From DASTBU01 sp035711845 (GTDB lineage: Bacteria; Acidobacteriota; Vicinamibacteria; Vicinamibacterales; 2-12-FULL-66-21), in NCBI GenBank assembly GCA_035711845.1, contig DASTBU010000036.1, positions 1-25,840 of the forward strand: a stretch of 25,840 nucleotides of DNA. Direction: 5' to 3'. The notes under the pieces were generated by a model, which ran no database searches, had not been told where the DNA came from, and worked only from the letters and a program-made list of their open reading frames with translations. The position numbers and the translations under genes were made by a program. This document shows positions 23,498 through 25,840 of this stretch, piece after piece. Numbering within the stretch: the stretch's first letter is position 1; every line of letters begins with the position of its first letter.

Positions 23498-23630
23498 CGT
23501 GCGACGGGCGACGTGCCAGGTACGACGTGCTACTTGTCCCGTGCGACGTGCAGGTGCGACGTGCTGCTGTCACGTGCGACGTGCGGTTTGTCAGGTGCCA
23601 CGTGCGATGTGCGGCTACGGACCACGGCCG
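23498..23630. repeat. GTGCGACGTGC repeats in the kinase-merR spacer
   Basis: The 206-base gap between the divergent genes is mostly short repeats. GTGCGACGTGC occurs at 23541-23551, 23554-23564 and 23574-23584, with variants at 23602-23612 and near 23500-23515. GTCAGGTGCCACGTGC lies at 23590-23605, and two RCYACGG-type 7-bp units at 23614-23627. Spacing is irregular, so this is not a clean tandem array. Part of it recurs in the udg gene. It lies upstream of the probable promoters of both genes. Confidence 0.8.
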
Positions 23631-23664
23631 CGTGCAAAGTGTTATCTCAGCGCGGGTTTGCGTC

Positions 23665-23673
23665 TGTTATACT
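23665..23673 (+). promoter_or_regulatory. Extended -10 promoter of the MerR-type gene
   Basis: TGTTATACT gives the extended -10 TGn plus TATACT (five of six), 14 bases before the ATG. There is no good -35 at 17 bases. Transcription would start at about 23680, leaving a leader of roughly eight bases and no room for a ribosome binding site. Confidence 0.55.
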
Positions 23674-23687
23674 GGCGCCAGCGCTTC

Positions 23688-24224
23688 ATGTCCCAGGTGG
23701 AAATTCCGAACCGATCGCTGTTCCGGCAGCCAGAGGTCTGCGATATCGCCAGCATTCAGCCCTACATGCTGCGGTCGTGGGAGGCGGAGTTTCCCGACCT
23801 CGGGGTCGCCAAAACCCAGGGGGGGCCGCGGGTCTACCGTCGAGCCGATGTGGAGCGGGTGTTGCGGCTCAAGCATCTGCTGTTTGTCGAAGGGCTCACG
23901 CTCGCTGGCGCCCGGCGGCGGATGCTGGAAGAGCAGCCCGCGAAAACGGCGGACGAGCCCGACCTGAGCGATCTCGCGGAGCTCTTCGGCAGCGACGCCC
24001 GCGAGCGGATCCTTCAGGTGAAGCACGGCTTGAGGGCCCTCGCGGCGATGCTGGCACGCGCGCCTGGACAGACGGGCAACGGCGATCTCTTCGAGCTGGA
24101 GGCTGCCGCCTCGTCACGCCCACGGGCCAAGGCGCTGGCAAAGCCCGCTGCCGCCAGGCACGCTGCCGCTACCCACGCCGCCGCCAGACACGCCAAGCCG
24201 GGGGGCAAGAAGAAGAGGCGGTAA
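23688..24224 (+). CDS. MerR-family transcriptional regulator with Ala/His/Lys-rich tail
   Basis: This is a 178-residue DNA-binding protein. The N-terminal winged helix (about residues 11-82) reads LFRQPEVCDIASIQPYMLRS followed by WEAEFP and PRVYRRADVERVLRLKHLL, the MerR layout of helix-turn-helix, wing and second helix pair. There are no cysteines positioned for metal sensing, so a metal-responsive role is unlikely. A central helix (about 105-125) could dimerise. The tail from about 141 is rich in Ala, His and Lys, with near-repeats AAARHAAATHAAARHA and ending GGKKKRR, like histone H1-type tails. The ATG at 23688 begins the HTH; the frame is open further upstream through repeat DNA, which I consider non-coding. 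Target genes are unknown; the divergent kinase is a candidate. Confidence 0.88.
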   Translation: MSQVEIPNRSLFRQPEVCDIASIQPYMLRSWEAEFPDLGVAKTQGGPRVYRRADVERVLRLKHLLFVEGLTLAGARRRMLEEQPAKTADEPDLSDLAELFGSDARERILQVKHGLRALAAMLARAPGQTGNGDLFELEAAASSRPRAKALAKPAAARHAAATHAAARHAKPGGKKKRR

Positions 24225-24234
24225 GCGGCCTCGT

Positions 24235-24363
24235 GTGGTGAAGCTCGATCGGGATGTCTTGCACATGGCTTACATCTCGAAAAGATACGCCTCCCCCAAC
24301 GGACACCAGAACACGTCAATCACCGAAGCGCAACAGCAGGTGGGCTTCCGGTTCGATTTCTGA
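24235..24363 (+). pseudogene. Probable relic of an outer-membrane beta-barrel protein C-terminus
   Basis: In one frame 42 codons end in TGA at 24361-24363. The last residues, EAQQQVGFRFDF, have the alternating pattern and terminal Phe of an outer-membrane barrel's last strand, the signal read by the BAM insertion machinery. The preceding VLHMAYISKRYAS and PNGHQNTS look like the previous strand and a turn. Nothing barrel-like lies further upstream, where the frame runs into the merR gene. A relic left by deletion is the simplest reading; chance or a small real peptide (ATG at 24265, 32 residues) is possible. Confidence 0.45.
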
Positions 24364-24385
24364 CGCGGCCACATCAGGCTCCAGC

Positions 24386-24391
24386 AAGGAG
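24386..24391 (+). promoter_or_regulatory. Strong ribosome binding site of the amidohydrolase gene
   Basis: AAGGAG lies eight bases before the ATG at 24400 and fixes that start, which also begins the signal peptide. Confidence 0.8.
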
Positions 24392-24399
24392 AGACGCTC

Positions 24400-25758
24400 A
24401 TGTTGAAACGGTCGGTACTGGGGATCGCACTCGCTATCGCTGCCGGGGCGTACCTGCAGGCGCAGCCACCGGCGCCCCAACCGGGGCCGCTGAAAACGGT
24501 AGCCGTCAGGGCCGGGAGGCTCGTCGACCCGGAGACCGGCACGGTGGCGACCAACCAGATCATCGTGATCGAGGGGGAACGCATCAGCGCGATCGGTCCC
24601 AACGTGGCGACTCCCCCCGGCGCCCAGGTCATCGACCTGTCGAAGCTGACCGTGTTACCCGGACTCGTGGATGCCCACACGCACCAGGCACTGACGTACA
24701 AGGAAGTGCCCGAGAGCAACATCTATTACTACACCTACGTCACCGACTCGACCGCTCTCCGTGCCATTCAGGCGGCGTCGAACGCAATGCAACTGCTGGC
24801 GTCTGGCTTCACGGTGATCCGGGACGTCGGCAACAACGCGATGTATGCGGACACGGCGCTGCGCGCGGCCATCGAACAGGGCTGGATGCCGGGGCCGACG
24901 ATCATTCCGTCGGGCCTGATCATCTCCGGCACGGGCGGGCAGTTCCAGCCTACGCCGGAGATGCACAAGCTGCACAACATCGTGTATCCCGAGTACCTCG
25001 AGGCGAACACGACCGACGAGATCATCAAGGCCGTGCGCGAGAACCTGCTCTTCGGCGCCCGGACGATCAAGATCTGTGTGGACTGCAAGCCGTGGGGATA
25101 CTCGGTCGAGGACATCAAGCTCTTCATCGCCGAAGCCGCCAAGGGTGGCGCAAAGGTGGATGGCCACGTCCAGACGACCGAGGGCGGCCAGCGTGCCATC
25201 GACGCCGGCATCTACGTCATTTCACACGGCCAGCGGCTCACGCCGGAGCAGCACGCGCAGATGGCGAAGAAGGGCATCTACCTGGCCAGCACCGACACAC
25301 CGTTCACGCCGTACCGTGGATCCGCGGAAGGCCAGAAGCGTGCCGCCGCGCAACTCAAGAGCGCGTGGGAAAAGGGAGTTCCGATCACCTTCTCGACGGA
25401 CATGGACTACTGGAACGACCGGATGAAGAAGTCCAACGGCGACTGGATGAGCCGCGGTGATCTGACAATCAATTTCCTGCTGACCTGGAAAACGGCGGGC
25501 ATTCCCGCGAAGGACACGCTCAAGGCCATCACGATCAACGGCTTCAAGGCTGCCGACGTGTACAACGAGCGCGGTCCCATCAAAGTGGGCAACTACGCCG
25601 ACCTGATTGCCGTGGCGGGCAATCCTCTCGAGGATATCGACGCGCTGCGCGACGTGCAGTTCGTGATGAAGAACGGCGCCGTGTTCAAGAAGGACGGCGT
25701 CATCACGATCGACGCGCAGCTGCGGCCTGGCCCCGTGAATGGCTGGAGACGCCGATGA
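24400..25758 (+). CDS. Secreted amidohydrolase, imidazolonepropionase/Xaa-Pro dipeptidase-like
   Basis: This 452-residue metal-dependent hydrolase would act outside the cytoplasm. Residues 1-21 form a signal peptide: MLKR, a hydrophobic core, then a cleavage-like AYLQAQ. The barrel carries the metal ligands H93 and H95 in VDAHTH, the probable carboxylated lysine K224, H256 (GHVQTTEG), H276 (ISHGQ) and D334 (FSTD), in the expected order. Family members usually read EHG at the third position; here it is SHG, without loss of the histidine. Composite beta-sandwich pieces flank the barrel, ending PIKVGNYADLIAVAGNPLED. Substrate cannot be told; cyclic amides or proline dipeptides are typical of relatives. 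The stop overlaps the next gene by four bases, so the two are probably co-transcribed. Confidence 0.93.
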   Translation: MLKRSVLGIALAIAAGAYLQAQPPAPQPGPLKTVAVRAGRLVDPETGTVATNQIIVIEGERISAIGPNVATPPGAQVIDLSKLTVLPGLVDAHTHQALTYKEVPESNIYYYTYVTDSTALRAIQAASNAMQLLASGFTVIRDVGNNAMYADTALRAAIEQGWMPGPTIIPSGLIISGTGGQFQPTPEMHKLHNIVYPEYLEANTTDEIIKAVRENLLFGARTIKICVDCKPWGYSVEDIKLFIAEAAKGGAKVDGHVQTTEGGQRAIDAGIYVISHGQRLTPEQHAQMAKKGIYLASTDTPFTPYRGSAEGQKRAAAQLKSAWEKGVPITFSTDMDYWNDRMKKSNGDWMSRGDLTINFLLTWKTAGIPAKDTLKAITINGFKAADVYNERGPIKVGNYADLIAVAGNPLEDIDALRDVQFVMKNGAVFKKDGVITIDAQLRPGPVNGWRRR

Positions 25759-25840
25759 CGCTCGGGTCCGCCGGCGCGGCGCCGGCCGCTGCGGAGAACG
25801 CATTCGGGTTGCTCATCGGCGGTGAGTGGGTCCAACGCTC
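25755..25840 (+). CDS. Start of a probable aldehyde dehydrogenase (cut by window edge)
   Basis: Only 28 full codons are visible. The ATG overlaps the amidohydrolase stop (ATGA, 25755-25758). After an Ala-rich start the frame reads FGLLIGGEWVQRS, which resembles the LLIGGEWV pattern at the N-terminus of NAD(P)-dependent aldehyde dehydrogenases. No catalytic residue is in view, so the assignment rests on one short motif plus the overlap. Confidence 0.45.
   Translation, partial: MTLGSAGAAPAAAENAFGLLIGGEWVQR

Noticed and set aside
23498..23630. Possible CRISPR or operator array in the kinase-merR spacer
   Set aside because: Irregular spacing of 13 and 20 bases and decayed copies do not fit CRISPR; the same words in the udg coding region argue against a regulator-specific operator.
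23118..23687. Upstream extension of the merR frame by about 190 codons
   Set aside because: It runs antisense through the kinase N-terminus and the spacer repeats; the ATG at 23688 sits just behind a promoter and directly before the DNA-binding domain.

Overview
The window is GC-rich, almost fully coding bacterial DNA. The best guess is Acidobacteriota of the Vicinamibacteria type. This rests on the yicC-gmk-rpoZ-coaBC-udg-priA gene order, a zinc-ribbon membrane Ser/Thr kinase, an IHF/HU-like protein beside Der and a site-2 protease, and several kinds of short-period repeats. No marker gene here fixes the phylum, so this is an inference. No tRNA, rRNA, CRISPR array, insertion sequence or integrase was seen.

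Region 1 (1-7070, minus strand) is an exopolysaccharide operon read leftward from about 7072. It holds two GT4 glycosyltransferases, a GT2 glycosyltransferase, two more GT4 enzymes, a WcaJ/WbaP-type polyprenyl-phosphate sugar transferase, and the start of a UDP-glucuronate decarboxylase-like dehydratase. Nearly all joints are 1-4 base stop/start overlaps. The one real gap (3950-4042) carries a 17-bp tandem repeat that runs into the end of the GT2 gene.

Region 2 (7189-17802, plus strand) diverges from it. It starts with ugd and galE (sugar nucleotide supply) and an MsbA-like ABC exporter. The conserved housekeeping run yicC, gmk, rpoZ (short, GTG start), coaBC, family-4 uracil-DNA glycosylase and priA follows. 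Ugd makes UDP-glucuronate, the expected substrate of the decarboxylase-like gene at the other end of region 1, so regions 1 and 2 together look like a surface-polysaccharide locus joined to a housekeeping run. Repeats occur behind rpoZ, in the udg linker and, most strikingly, inside priA. There, inverted arrays of a 15-bp repeat add roughly 100 residues to a surface loop of the N-terminal domain.

Region 3 (17818-20565) has an HU/IHF-like gene with a near-consensus promoter followed by an M50 membrane protease (minus strand), and der on the plus strand. Region 4 (20704-24224) has a 925-residue membrane Ser/Thr kinase (minus) divergent from a MerR-type regulator with a histone-like Ala/His/Lys tail (plus). 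The spacer between them is full of GTGCGACGTGC-type repeats. Region 5 (24235-25840) has what looks like the last two strands of an outer-membrane beta-barrel protein, a secreted amidohydrolase, and the first codons of a probable aldehyde dehydrogenase.

I found no convincing new defence or mobile system. The unusual signals are the repeat families, two of which have become part of essential or repair proteins, and the short or absent leaders suggested at three genes.
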